This document shows, piece after piece, positions 45,283 to 54,410 of a stretch of DNA of 64,000 bases. Position 1 is the stretch's first letter, and the number at the start of each line of letters is the position of its first letter. Position numbers and translations under genes: made by a program. The stretch comes from Rhodopseudomonas pseudopalustris (GTDB taxonomy: Bacteria; Pseudomonadota; Alphaproteobacteria; Rhizobiales; Xanthobacteraceae): contig NZ_FODT01000006.1 of NCBI RefSeq assembly GCF_900110435.1, positions 248,001-312,000 on the forward strand. The letters run 5' to 3'. The notes under the pieces were generated by a model, which did no database searches, was not told where the DNA came from, and worked only from the letters and a program-made list of their open reading frames with translations.

Positions 45283-46740
45283 TCAGGGCGTGACGAAGAC
45301 GTCCTTGGCGGTGGCGACCTCGCCGAGGCCGATGTCGGTGACGTGGAAGGTCACCGGCGTGGACTTGGCGAGCTCTTGATTGGAGTTGGAGTCCACCAGC
45401 ACGCGCAGCTCGGTGGTGGTGTCGCGGGCGAGGATGATCATCGGCCGGTCGGGCGTGATCGAGTCGGTGCCGACGACGTGGATCACCGCATTCGGCGGGC
45501 CGACGACGTCGACCGCGACGACGCGGTCGAAGCCGCGCTTGTTGAGGAAGCGGACGGTGTAGCCGTTGCGGATCGAGCCGTCGCTGAGCCGCACCGCGAC
45601 CGGGTTGCGATCGTGCAGCACGTTGAGGTCGAGCAGGCTGCGGTTCAGCAGGGTATACAGCATGATGGCGCCGATCGAGGCGATCAGCCCCGAATACACC
45701 ACAGTTCGGGCGCGCAGCGGCTTGAAGACCTCGGGCTTGCCCTCCATCCGGCGATGGATGTTGATGTCGTTATCATAGCCGATCAGACGGGTCGGCCGGC
45801 CGATCTTGGTCATGACGTTGTCGCAGGCGTCGATGCACAGCCCGCACTGGATGCAGTCGAGCTGCGGCCCGTTGCGAATGTCGATGCCGGTCGGGCACAC
45901 CGCGACGCACTGGTTGCAGTCGACGCAATCGCCGACCTGCTCGCCCAACGCGCGCGCTTGCGCGGCCTTCTTCAGCGACATGCGGGTTTCGCCGCGATCG
46001 TATTTATAGGTGACGTTGAGCGCCCATTCGTCGGTCAGCGCCGCCTGGATCCGCGGCCATGGGCACATGTAGACGCAGACCTGCTCGCGCATGAAGCCGG
46101 CGAGCGTATAGGTGGTGAAGGTGAGGATACCGATCCAGATATAGGCGACCATCGGCGCCTGGAAGGTGACCAGCTCCTTGATCAGTGTCGGCGCGTCGGC
46201 GAAATACAGCACCCAGGCGCCGCCGGTCCACCACGCGATCATCAACCAGATCGAATGCTTCAGCACCAGCTCGGCGCCGCGCTGCAGCGACCAGCCCTCC
46301 TCCGCCTTGCGAATCCGCTCGCGGCGGTCGCCCTCGATCAGCCGTTCGACCGCGAAGAACAGGTCGGTCCACACCGTCTGCGGACAGAGATAGCCGCACC
46401 ACACCCGGCCGCCGAGGGAGTTCATCAAGAACAGGGTGATCGCCGCGACGATCAGCAGCCCGGTGAAGTAATAGATTTCCTGCGGCCACAACTCGATGAA
46501 GAAAAAATAGAACCGGTTGTTGGCGAGGTCGATCAGCACCGCCTGGTCGGGAGCGCCGAGACCACGGTTCCAGCGCACGAAGGGCAGGAAGTAGTAGATC
46601 CCGAGGCAGACGACCATCAGGATCCACTTGATCCGGCGGAACGATCCCGAGACGCTTTGGGGATAGATCTTCTTACCGGCAGCGTAAAGCGGGCCGTCAT
46701 CGTCCGGCAGCAGATCGGACTCGCGCAAAGGCTTATTCAT
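45283..46740 (-). CDS. fixG: Ferredoxin-like membrane redox protein CcoG/FixG
   Basis: A 485-residue inner-membrane protein with about five membrane helices and two [4Fe-4S] ferredoxin motifs: CVDCNQCVAVCP and CIQCGLCIDACD. Further Cys pairs in GYLCPQ and YMCPWP are typical. CcoG has been shown in related bacteria to reduce copper for the cbb3 oxidase. I placed the start at ATG 46740 because family members begin MNKPLRES; a longer GTG frame from 46821 exists. It follows fixP by about 105 bases. Confidence 0.93.
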   Translation of the reverse strand: MNKPLRESDLLPDDDGPLYAAGKKIYPQSVSGSFRRIKWILMVVCLGIYYFLPFVRWNRGLGAPDQAVLIDLANNRFYFFFIELWPQEIYYFTGLLIVAAITLFLMNSLGGRVWCGYLCPQTVWTDLFFAVERLIEGDRRERIRKAEEGWSLQRGAELVLKHSIWLMIAWWTGGAWVLYFADAPTLIKELVTFQAPMVAYIWIGILTFTTYTLAGFMREQVCVYMCPWPRIQAALTDEWALNVTYKYDRGETRMSLKKAAQARALGEQVGDCVDCNQCVAVCPTGIDIRNGPQLDCIQCGLCIDACDNVMTKIGRPTRLIGYDNDINIHRRMEGKPEVFKPLRARTVVYSGLIASIGAIMLYTLLNRSLLDLNVLHDRNPVAVRLSDGSIRNGYTVRFLNKRGFDRVVAVDVVGPPNAVIHVVGTDSITPDRPMIILARDTTTELRVLVDSNSNQELAKSTPVTFHVTDIGLGEVATAKDVFVTP

Positions 46741-46844
46741 TTCGGGGTTCTTCTTTGATTCTTGGTCGAGCTTCAGCTCAATCTCCTGCGGATCGTCCGG
46801 CCCCGGCGTGCCCCCCAACACGCCGAGTCCGCCAGCGGGGGCGG

Positions 46845-47726
46845 TTATTTGCCGCCGCCGAGCGAGTGCACGTACACCGTCATCGCCTTGATGGTCGCGG
46901 GATCGAGACGCCCCGCCCAGGCCGGCATCACGCCGCCACGGCCGTTGGTCAAGGTATCGATCATGGTAGCCTCATCCGAGCCGTAGAGCCAGATCTTGTC
47001 GGTCAGGTTGGGCGAGCCGAGTTCCGGATTGCCCTTCGCCTCGTCGCCGTGACACGACGAGCAAGTCTCTGCGAAAACCTGCTTGCCGGCGGCGAGATCG
47101 CTGCCGGGCCGTGTCGAAAGACCCGACAGCGACCGGACGTAGTTGACGACGGTGACGATCTGCTCCGCGGTCAGGAGGCCGTCCTTGCCGAATGCCGGCA
47201 TGTTGCCCTGGTGGGCATCGTCGTGACCCGAGCGAGCGCCGTACTTGATGGTCTGCTCGATCTGCTCGAGCGACCCGCCCCACAGCCAATCGTCGTCGTT
47301 GAGGTTCGGGAAGCCCTTCGAGCCGGCGGCGCCGGAACCGTGGCACGGGGCGCAGTTGTCGCCGAACACCACCTTGCCCTTGGCGCGAGCCAGCGCCAGC
47401 AACCCCGGGTCCTTCTCGATATCGGCGAGCGGCGCGGTGGCGAGCACGGCCATCTTTCCGCCGCGCACCGCGTCGAGCTTGGCGAGTTCGACCGCGAGTT
47501 CGGCGCGCGAGGAGTAGCCGAACAGACCCTTGGTGTAACCGTCGACCAGCGGCCAGGCCGGGTACACGACGAAGTAGCCGAGCGCCCAGACGATGGTCGC
47601 GTAGAAGGTCCAGATCCACCACCGCGGCAGCGGCGTGTTCAGTTCCTTGATGCCGTCCCATTCATGGCCGGTGGTGGCGGTGCCGGTGACCTTGTCGATC
47701 TCGGCGTGATGTGAGTGGTCAGCCAT
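46845..47726 (-). CDS. fixP: cbb3 oxidase dihaem subunit CcoP/FixP
   Basis: A 293-residue dihaem cytochrome c. One N-terminal membrane helix (WWIWTFYATIVWALGYFVVY) is followed by two haem domains with CAPCH (125-129) and CSSCH (222-226). It passes electrons from cytochromes to FixO and the catalytic subunit. Normal length for the family. The start is ATG 47726, 7 bases after the fixQ stop. Confidence 0.96.
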   Translation of the reverse strand: MADHSHHAEIDKVTGTATTGHEWDGIKELNTPLPRWWIWTFYATIVWALGYFVVYPAWPLVDGYTKGLFGYSSRAELAVELAKLDAVRGGKMAVLATAPLADIEKDPGLLALARAKGKVVFGDNCAPCHGSGAAGSKGFPNLNDDDWLWGGSLEQIEQTIKYGARSGHDDAHQGNMPAFGKDGLLTAEQIVTVVNYVRSLSGLSTRPGSDLAAGKQVFAETCSSCHGDEAKGNPELGSPNLTDKIWLYGSDEATMIDTLTNGRGGVMPAWAGRLDPATIKAMTVYVHSLGGGK

Positions 47727-47733
47727 GATGGTA

Positions 47734-47898
47734 TCAATCCTCTCGCAACGGCATGCGGGCGGCGTCGTCGAAAGCCATCTTGTTTTTCGGCCACAACGCG
47801 TAGGCCACGATGGCGAAGAAGATCACCATGAACAGCGGCGTCCACCACATTGTGACGAAGCTGGATACGTAGTTTTCGACTGAGAGGATCGCCTTCAT
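47734..47898 (-). CDS. fixQ: cbb3 oxidase small subunit CcoQ/FixQ
   Basis: A 54-residue single-helix membrane protein: residues 1-12 precede a helix (MWWTPLFMVIFFAIVAYALW), then PKNKMAFDDAARMP and a charged end. This is the usual FixQ, which stabilises the oxidase core with FixP. It lies between fixO (9-base gap) and fixP (7-base gap) on the minus strand. Confidence 0.92.
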   Translation of the reverse strand: MKAILSVENYVSSFVTMWWTPLFMVIFFAIVAYALWPKNKMAFDDAARMPLRED

Positions 47899-47907
47899 GT
47901 CACGGCC

Positions 47908-48642
47908 TCAGCGCAGGTTGGCTTTTTCGTTGTACAGTTTGAAGTCGACGAGCGTGCCGAGCAGCTGCAGATAGGCGACCAGCGCGTCCATTTCGGTCGG
48001 GTCGCCGTCCTGAGCGTCGAAATTGCGGACCACGGCCTTCGGGTAGCGCTTCGACAGGTCCGCGGCGGCGGGGCTGTCAGGATCGATCTGAGCCTTCACG
48101 TCGACGATCGCCTTGGAGATATCCTCGTCGGTGTAGGGCACGCCGAGCATCTTGTTGGCGCGGAGGTGATCCGGCAGGCTCTCGGCGTCGACCTTGGCCT
48201 CGGCGAGGAAGGCGTAGCCCGGCATCACCGACTGCGGCACGATCGACCGCGGGTTCTTCAGATGCGCGACGTGCCAATCGTCCGAATACTTGCCGCCGAC
48301 CCGCGCGAGATCCGGACCGGTGCGCTTGGAGCCCCACTGGAACGGATGGTCGTACATGCTTTCGGCGGCGAGCGAGTAGTGACCGTAGCGCTCGGTTTCG
48401 TCGCGCAGCGGGCGGATCATCTGCGAGTGACAGAGGTAGCATCCCTCGCGGATGTAGACGTTGCGTCCGGCCAGCTCGAGCGGCGTATAGGGACGAATCC
48501 CGTCCACCTTCTCGATGGTGCTTTTCAGATAGAACAGCGGCGTGATTTCGACCAGGCCGCCGACCGAGATGACCAGCAGGATGCCGACGATCAGGACGAG
48601 TGAGTTCGTCTCGAAGATCTTGTGACGATTCCAAAAAGACAT
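47908..48642 (-). CDS. fixO: cbb3 oxidase monohaem subunit CcoO/FixO
   Basis: A 244-residue protein with one N-terminal membrane helix ([20 protein letters not shown]) and a single haem motif CYLCH (68-72), followed by [15 protein letters not shown], the FixO signature. It transfers electrons to FixN. It lies 11 bases from fixN. The start is ATG 48642. Confidence 0.96.
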   Translation of the reverse strand: MSFWNRHKIFETNSLVLIVGILLVISVGGLVEITPLFYLKSTIEKVDGIRPYTPLELAGRNVYIREGCYLCHSQMIRPLRDETERYGHYSLAAESMYDHPFQWGSKRTGPDLARVGGKYSDDWHVAHLKNPRSIVPQSVMPGYAFLAEAKVDAESLPDHLRANKMLGVPYTDEDISKAIVDVKAQIDPDSPAAADLSKRYPKAVVRNFDAQDGDPTEMDALVAYLQLLGTLVDFKLYNEKANLR

Positions 48643-48653
48643 CTGTCGGTTCC

Positions 48654-50300
48654 TTACTCGGCGGCCTGCAGGGCGACGCGCGGCTGGGCCTCAGACGATT
48701 CGCCGACGCGAACCGTCATCCAAAGATTGTAGGCCATGATCAGCGCGCCGATCAGGAACAGGCCTCCGCCGGCAGCGCGGATGGCGTAGAAGGGATGCAT
48801 CGCCTCGACGGTCTCGATGAACGAGTATTCGAGGAAGCCGAGCGAGGTGTAGGCGCGCCACATCAGGCCCTGCAGGATACCCGACACCCACATCGCCGAG
48901 ATGTAGAGCACGATGCCGAGCGTCGCGATCCAGAAGTGCCAATTGACGAGGCGGAGGCTGTAGAGCTCCTTGCGGCCCCAGACCCACGGCACCAGGCAGT
49001 ACAGCGCGCCGAACGAGACGAAGCCGACCCAGCCGAGCGCACCGGAGTGAACGTGGCCGATGGTCCAGTCGGTGTAGTGGCTGAGCGAGTTGACGGCCTT
49101 GATCGCCATCATCGGGCCTTCGAAGGTCGACATGCCGTAGAACGCGACCGACACCACCATCATGCGGAGCACCGGGTCGGTGCGCAGCTTGTCCCAGGCC
49201 CCCGACAGCGTCATCAGGCCGTTGATCATGCCGCCCCACGAGGGCATCCACAGAATGATCGAGAAGGTCATGCCGAGCGTCTGCGTCCAGTCGGGCAGCG
49301 CCGTGTAGTGCAGATGGTGCGGGCCGGCCCATATATACAGGAAGATCAGCGCCCAGAAATGGATGATCGACAGCCGATAGGAATAGACCGGCCGCTCCGC
49401 CCGCTTCGGGATGAAGTAGTACATGATCGCGAGGAAGCCGGCGGTGAGGAAGAAGCCGACCGCGTTGTGGCCGTACCACCACTGGAACATCGCGTCCTGC
49501 ACGCCGGCCCAGGCGATATAGGACTTCGAGCCGAGCAGGCTGACCGGAAGGGTCGGGTTGTTGCCGAGATGCAGCACCGCGATGGTGATGATGAAGGCGA
49601 GGTAGAACCAGTTCGCCACGTAGATGTGCGGCTCTTTGCGCTTCATCAGGGTCGCGACGAACACCAGCAGATAGGTGACCCAGACGATGGTCAGCCACAA
49701 ATCGGCGTACCATTCCGGCTCGGCGTATTCCTTCGACTGCGTGACGCCCAGCAGATATCCGGTGCCGGCGATGACGATGAAGAAGTTGTAGCCGATCGCG
49801 ATGAACCACGGAGCGAGGTCGCCCGCGAGCCGAGCCCGCGTCGTCCGCTGTACCACGTAGAACGAGGTCGCGAGCAGCACGTTGCCGCCGAAGGCGAACA
49901 CCACCGCGGAGGTGTGCAGCGGTCGCAGCCGGCCGAAATTGACCCATTGGGCGACGTTCAGCCCGGGATAGGCGAGCTCGAGCGCGATGTAGAGGCCGAC
50001 CGTGAAGCCGGCGATGCCCCAGAACATCGCCATGAACGACAGGAATTTGATCGGGCCGAGATTGTAGTTCGGCACGCCGTTGATTTCCTGCGGCGGCTGG
50101 CCGGTGCGGCGGCTGTAGCGCGTGATGATCGCGAACACCGCCCAGGCGCTGAACGCGGCGCCGAGCGCGGCATGGAATGCAAACGGGGCGTCTTTCGCGA
50201 AGATCGAGGCGTAGACGCACAGCACCGTGGTCAGCGTGAACACGATCGTCAGACCACCTTCGCCGAAGGTGATCCGTTTCGGTGTGAGAGCTTGATTCAT
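48654..50300 (-). CDS. fixN: cbb3 oxidase catalytic subunit CcoN/FixN
   Basis: A 548-residue haem-copper oxidase core with about 12 membrane helices. Histidine-rich signatures for haem b, haem b3 and CuB include [29 protein letters not shown] and [13 protein letters not shown]. It reduces O2 at very low oxygen and pumps protons. It opens the fixNOQP-GHIS operon, and a perfect FixK/FNR box lies 63 bases upstream. The start is ATG 50300. Confidence 0.97.
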   Translation of the reverse strand: MNQALTPKRITFGEGGLTIVFTLTTVLCVYASIFAKDAPFAFHAALGAAFSAWAVFAIITRYSRRTGQPPQEINGVPNYNLGPIKFLSFMAMFWGIAGFTVGLYIALELAYPGLNVAQWVNFGRLRPLHTSAVVFAFGGNVLLATSFYVVQRTTRARLAGDLAPWFIAIGYNFFIVIAGTGYLLGVTQSKEYAEPEWYADLWLTIVWVTYLLVFVATLMKRKEPHIYVANWFYLAFIITIAVLHLGNNPTLPVSLLGSKSYIAWAGVQDAMFQWWYGHNAVGFFLTAGFLAIMYYFIPKRAERPVYSYRLSIIHFWALIFLYIWAGPHHLHYTALPDWTQTLGMTFSIILWMPSWGGMINGLMTLSGAWDKLRTDPVLRMMVVSVAFYGMSTFEGPMMAIKAVNSLSHYTDWTIGHVHSGALGWVGFVSFGALYCLVPWVWGRKELYSLRLVNWHFWIATLGIVLYISAMWVSGILQGLMWRAYTSLGFLEYSFIETVEAMHPFYAIRAAGGGLFLIGALIMAYNLWMTVRVGESSEAQPRVALQAAE

Positions 50301-50710
50301 CTGATCAATCTTTTCTCGGCGGGGCGGTTGTCGGCAGCAAACGCGGAATCCGAAATAGCCATTTGATCGAAATCAAATTGCATAATTTTGCGGCATAGCT
50401 GGTCCGTTGCGGCGGTTGTCTTTGAAACGCGTCGAATGTGCAAGAAGCAAAAGTGTCCAAGCGGAACGGCCTCGGACGAGTACGAGGCATTTTCAAAACC
50501 AATCGGGAAAGTTGCTAGACGAAAGGATGAGGCTGCATTATCCAGTCGCGATTCAGTCGCACTCGCCGGCGGTAATGCAGGGCGGACAACTCCGTCGATG
50601 CGACGCATCCGCATGTGAGCGACAGCCCCCGAATCCTCGATCGATTCGTGCGACGGATGACGAGGCGAATCAGCGGTGATGCGGAGCGACTCAGCGGAGG
50701 CCGAACAGCC
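50301..50710. other. Intergenic region upstream of the fix operon
   Basis: About 410 bases. The half near fixN is AT-richer and holds the FixK/FNR box at 50363-50376 and the expected promoter. The remainder shows no gene I can support. Confidence 0.5.
50363..50376 (-). promoter_or_regulatory. FixK/FNR box upstream of fixN
   Basis: TTGATCGAAATCAA matches the TTGAT-N4-ATCAA consensus of FixK2/FNR-type regulators in every defined position. Its centre lies about 70 bases before the fixN start codon, consistent with a class II activator site and a transcript start near 50328. This makes low-oxygen induction of the whole operon likely. Confidence 0.9.
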
Positions 50711-51631
50711 TCAGCCGAGTTGGCGCTCGTAGGCCTTGAGGTGGATGTAGATCACCCGGAGCCGCGCGACCGGACGCTTGGCGGCGTCGCCGCGCGCGAT
50801 CAGATCGCCGATGATGTGATCGGCCTCGATCTTCGCCCCGGCCAGGATGTCGCGAAACATCGAGGCGGTGAGTTTGGAGCCTTCGGCCATCAGCATGCCG
50901 CGGGTCCGCTCCAGGAACGCCTCGCGCGGCGGATAGCCGGCTTCGGCAGCGACCGCGGAGATTTCGTCGACCACCCCGAGCATGAAATCGGCGCCGCCGG
51001 GCGCAGCCAGGATGTCGCCGACCGGCGCGCGCATCAGACTGGTGGAGCCGGCAAGCGCGGCGAGAAACACCCACTTCTCCCACATTTCCTGCATGATCTC
51101 GGCGGTCGGCTTGACCTCGAAACCGGCGCCGCCGAGCGTCCGCGCGATCGCACCGACCCGCTCGGACACGCTGCCGTCGCGCTCGCCAAAAGTGATCGCA
51201 TTGATCGGCGCGAGCTGCACGACATGGCGCTGCGCATTCAGCATCGCCGCGATCACGCACTGTCCGCCGAGCACCTGCTCGCGACCAAATGTCGCGTCGA
51301 GCACATCGAGATGCCTCAGGCCGTTGAGCAGCGGCAGCACCGCGGTCTGCGGTCCGACGCCGGCGGCGAGCGATGCGATCGCATCGTCGAGGTCGAACGC
51401 CTTGCAGCTCAGCAGCACGAGGTCGAAATCCGGCTTCAGCCCGGCGGCCTGCACGGTCGGCGGATTCGGGATCGTGAGGTCGCCGTGCGGGCTTTTGATC
51501 ACGAGCCCGTCGCGCGCGAGTTCTTCGGCGCGCCTCGGCCGCACCAGGAAGGTGACGTCACGCCCGACCTGCAGCAGCCGGCCGCCGAAATAGCCGCCGA
51601 TCGCGCCGGCGCCGACCACGAGAACCCGCAT
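50711..51631 (-). CDS. Ketopantoate reductase family protein (PanE/ApbA)
   Basis: A 306-residue NADP-dependent reductase with a Rossmann start VLVVGAGAIGGYFGGRL, then LLSCKAFDLDDAI with the substrate Lys region, and MWEKWVFLAAL, typical of PanE-family helical domains. The true enzyme makes pantoate for coenzyme A, but this family contains many members of unknown specificity, and no pan genes are adjacent. The start is ATG 51631. Confidence 0.85.
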   Translation of the reverse strand: MRVLVVGAGAIGGYFGGRLLQVGRDVTFLVRPRRAEELARDGLVIKSPHGDLTIPNPPTVQAAGLKPDFDLVLLSCKAFDLDDAIASLAAGVGPQTAVLPLLNGLRHLDVLDATFGREQVLGGQCVIAAMLNAQRHVVQLAPINAITFGERDGSVSERVGAIARTLGGAGFEVKPTAEIMQEMWEKWVFLAALAGSTSLMRAPVGDILAAPGGADFMLGVVDEISAVAAEAGYPPREAFLERTRGMLMAEGSKLTASMFRDILAGAKIEADHIIGDLIARGDAAKRPVARLRVIYIHLKAYERQLG

Positions 51632-51694
51632 TGCACAGCCCCCCTGAATTTGCGGAGTTTTATCGCGTCCAGCGCGCCGTGGCGAGCGTGTCGG

Positions 51695-52432
51695 CTACCA
51701 TTTCTCGCCGAACGGGCGGATCTCCATCTCGAAGGTCCAGGCGCTTCTCGGCTGCTGATAGAGCTGCCAATAGGCTCCGGCGACCGAGGCCGGCGGCATC
51801 AGGAGGTCGGGATTATCCAGCGCCTCCTTTCCCCAGAGCTGCTCGCGGCGCTGCCGCACCCAGGCGGTGTCGACGCCGGAATCGATGATCAGATGCGCGA
51901 CATGGATGTTGCTCGGCATCAGTTCGCGCGCCATCGACTGCGCCACCGCGCGCAGCCCGAATTTGGCGCTGGCGAAGGCCGCAAAACCGGAGCCGCCGCG
52001 CAGGCTGGCGGTGGCGCCGGTGAAGAAGATGTTGCCTTGCTTGCGCGGCAGCATCAGCCGCGCCGATTCGCGGCCGGCGAGAAAGCCCGCCCAGCACGCC
52101 ATTTCCCAGACCTTGCGAAACACCCGGTCGGTGGTCTCCAGAATCGGGAAATTGACGTTGGCGCCGACGTTGAAGATCGTCACCTCCAGCGGCGCATGGG
52201 CGTCGGCATCGTTGAGGAAGGCAGCGACTTCATCTTCCTTGCGGGCGTCGAGCGTGCGCGCGACGATGCGACCGCCCGCGGCCTCGATCTCCTTCACCAA
52301 TGGCTCGAGCTTGGCGCCGTCGCGCCGGCCTGCGAACACAATGAAGCCTTCTGCGGCGAATTTCCTGGCGATCTCCGCGCCGATGTAATCGCCGGCGCCG
52401 ATTACTGCGACGGTTGCGTTGCGTGGCTGCAC
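51695..52432 (-). CDS. SDR-fold protein with Phe in place of the catalytic Tyr
   Basis: A 245-residue Rossmann protein. The cofactor loop reads VIGAGDYIG, not the usual TGxxxGIG, and the YxxxK motif reads FASAK near residue 155, so the catalytic Tyr is Phe. AGRRDGAKL after strand 2 suggests NADP. Several SDR-like families share this change. Whether it is a reductase is uncertain. Transcribed in the same direction as the PanE-like gene, 63 bases upstream. Confidence 0.75.
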   Translation of the reverse strand: MQPRNATVAVIGAGDYIGAEIARKFAAEGFIVFAGRRDGAKLEPLVKEIEAAGGRIVARTLDARKEDEVAAFLNDADAHAPLEVTIFNVGANVNFPILETTDRVFRKVWEMACWAGFLAGRESARLMLPRKQGNIFFTGATASLRGGSGFAAFASAKFGLRAVAQSMARELMPSNIHVAHLIIDSGVDTAWVRQRREQLWGKEALDNPDLLMPPASVAGAYWQLYQQPRSAWTFEMEIRPFGEKW

Positions 52433-52574
52433 GTTCGCTTCCCTTTCATCTCGACGGTCTGAGCACCCTGATCCCGTGAGGCGCGCTGTCCGTGCGTCGT
52501 GACGGATGAGGCAGCGGACTCATGGCGCGAGGCGGCTTCGACAAGCCTCTCTCCATGAGCATCAGGAGTCGCCG

Positions 52575-53177
52575 CTAAGCGTACATCTCCTCGACCTCTC
52601 TGAGCTGTTCCTTGCCGAAGAAAATCTCCTTGCCGACGAAGAACGTCGGCGAGCCGAACGCGCCGCGAGCGACCGCGTCTTCGGTGTTGGCGATCAGCTT
52701 CGCCTTCACCTCCGGCTGCTGCGCACGGGCGAACAGCTTCGCGGCGTCGAGTCCCGACGACGACAGCGCCTGCGCCGCGACCTCTGGATCGTCCATCTTC
52801 TTCGGCTCGACCCACATGTGATGGAACGCCGCCTCGACATATGTTTCGAACACGCCTTCGAGCTGCGCCGCGACCGCGGTCCGCATCAGATTCAGCGTGT
52901 TCACCGGGAAGTTCGGATTCCACACATAAGGCTCGACCTTGAAACGCCGGAGGAAGCGTTCCGTCTCCAGCGCGTAGAATTCGCGTTTGTTCTTCACGCC
53001 GGCCAGCGTTTCGGCCGGCGACTTGTTGTTGGTCGCCTTGAAGATGCCGCCGAGCAGCACCGGCACATATTCGAACTTCACGCCGATGCGCTGCTCGATC
53101 GCCGGGATCGCCTTGTGGCTGAGAAACGCATTGGGGCTGCCGAAATCGAACAGGAACTGCGGGGCAGGCTTCGTCAT
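52575..53177 (-). CDS. DsbA-fold isomerase, 2-hydroxychromene-2-carboxylate isomerase type
   Basis: A 200-residue thioredoxin-like protein with an inserted helical domain. The start FLFDFGSPNAFLSHKAIPAI has Ser in place of the DsbA Cys, as in HCCA isomerases and kappa-class GSTs, and GAFGSPTFFVGKEIFFG lies near the C-terminus. Members isomerise chromene carboxylates in aromatic degradation using glutathione. No naphthalene-type degradation genes are nearby, so the natural substrate is unknown. GGGAGAG lies upstream of ATG 53177. Confidence 0.85.
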   Translation of the reverse strand: MTKPAPQFLFDFGSPNAFLSHKAIPAIEQRIGVKFEYVPVLLGGIFKATNNKSPAETLAGVKNKREFYALETERFLRRFKVEPYVWNPNFPVNTLNLMRTAVAAQLEGVFETYVEAAFHHMWVEPKKMDDPEVAAQALSSSGLDAAKLFARAQQPEVKAKLIANTEDAVARGAFGSPTFFVGKEIFFGKEQLREVEEMYA

Positions 53178-53260
53178 GGTCTCTCCCGGTCGTGGCGCTG
53201 CGGCACGCCTTATATGATTGGCATCATGCCATCGCAGCCTAGCGGTTCGGCGGCGGGCAA

Positions 53261-53872
53261 TCAACCGGGTGGCGACGGCAGCGCCGCTTGCGCGAGACGG
53301 CGCGCGTGGTCACGAATGTCGGCTGGCCAGGACGCCGTGCAGCGCGTGAACTTCTCGGCGTCGCCGGCGAACAGCGCGCGCGCCGCCTCCTCATAGTCCG
53401 GCCGGTCGCCGGCCGTTACCGTCATGAAACGGTGGGCGGCGTCCTGCGCGGCGCGAATGCGGTCCTTGTCCACCGACGCGCGGCGCGCCTCGTCGACCAG
53501 CCGGCGCAACGCCACCGATGCGCCGCCGCGCTGCTGCGCCAGCCACTCCCAATGCCGAGGCAGCAGCGTCACCTCGCGCGCCACCACGCCGAGCTTGGGC
53601 CGGCCGGGGCCGCGCGAGCGCGGCTCGGCGGTCTCCTCGACCATCGTCTCCCCGCTTGGCTGTTCGGCAGGCAACCGGGCCAGCACCTCGTCGAGAGAGC
53701 CGCGGAGGTCGAACTCGATCCGCGCAGTCGTCGCGGCGTCGAACACCAGGAAGGCATGCTCGCCGCAATCGAACAGAGGTTTCACCGCCGCTGCGACGGT
53801 GCGGAGATCGCCTTCGGCGAGTTTGCGGTCGCTGTGAAACACGACGAAGCGCGGGTTGGGTGAGGCTGTCAT
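53261..53872 (-). CDS. DUF2239 family protein
   Basis: A 203-residue soluble protein. RFVVFHSDRKLAEGDLRTVA near the start and PGRPKLGVVAREVTLLPRHWEWLAQQRGG in the middle are family features; the central part resembles a DNA-binding segment with GRPKLG. The C-terminal helical part ends in a Pro-Gly tail. Function is not established. It is divergent from the GIY-YIG gene with an 18-bp perfect palindrome between them. The start is ATG 53872. Confidence 0.8.
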   Translation of the reverse strand: MTASPNPRFVVFHSDRKLAEGDLRTVAAAVKPLFDCGEHAFLVFDAATTARIEFDLRGSLDEVLARLPAEQPSGETMVEETAEPRSRGPGRPKLGVVAREVTLLPRHWEWLAQQRGGASVALRRLVDEARRASVDKDRIRAAQDAAHRFMTVTAGDRPDYEEAARALFAGDAEKFTRCTASWPADIRDHARRLAQAALPSPPG

Positions 53873-53907
53873 GGTGAGTTTGGTCCCGATGAATCGCCAA
53901 GCAACCT

Positions 53908-53925
53908 ATTTTACCCGGGTAAAAT
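53908..53925. promoter_or_regulatory. Perfect 18-bp palindrome in a divergent promoter, likely operator
   Basis: ATTTTACCCGGGTAAAAT is a perfect palindrome in the 114-base gap between the divergent DUF2239 and GIY-YIG genes, 36 and 62 bases from their starts. Its size and symmetry fit a homodimeric repressor. No regulator gene adjoins it, unless the DUF2239 protein itself binds here. Confidence 0.6.
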
Positions 53926-53986
53926 TGACAAGTCTTTGCATGCCTGCTATTTCCCGCGCATTCCACCCCACAATCAGGGACCGGTC

Positions 53987-54322
53987 ATGAACAAGGACGA
54001 CCGCAAGGCGGCGATCACAGCCTACAAGGATCGCAAGCCGAAAGCCGCGATCTATGCGATCCGCTGCACGGCGGCGGACGCGCTGTGGGTCGGACCGACG
54101 CTCAATCCGGACAGTGTGCAGAACAGGATCTGGTTCACGCTGCGGTTCGGCAACCACCCTAACCGCGACCTGCAGCAGGCGTGGACCGCTCACGGCGCGG
54201 ACGCCTTCGCGATCGAGACGCTCGAACTGTTCGAACCGGATGCCGATCGCTATCTGCGCGACAACCAGCTCAAGGACCGCGCCGCGCATTGGCGGAGCAA
54301 GCTCGACGCCAGGCCGGTCTGA
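53987..54322 (+). CDS. GIY-YIG-like protein with degenerate motif
   Basis: A 111-residue protein. AAIYAIRC and ALWVGPTLN fall where GIY and YIG normally occur, so both triplets are altered (AIY and WVG). FTLRFGNHPNRDLQQAW and the Glu in ETLELFEPD fit the rest of the fold. Nuclease activity is therefore unclear. It is divergent from DUF2239. I used ATG 53987, which begins a typical charged N-terminus. Confidence 0.7.
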   Translation: MNKDDRKAAITAYKDRKPKAAIYAIRCTAADALWVGPTLNPDSVQNRIWFTLRFGNHPNRDLQQAWTAHGADAFAIETLELFEPDADRYLRDNQLKDRAAHWRSKLDARPV

Positions 54323-54410
54323 GAGGTGATCCGCACGGACCGGATTCGCGGTCCGCATCGGTTGATTTCGCGGTATGAGTGCCGTTGCCGACGCCCCCAA
54401 CGAGGTTCGC

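Noticed and set aside
45244-46758. A 504-codon plus-strand frame opposite fixG
   Set aside because: It is antisense to a well-identified gene and has low-complexity Asp/Arg/His content.
48600-50366. A 588-codon plus-strand frame opposite fixN
   Set aside because: Same reason: it mirrors fixN codons and shows no protein family features.
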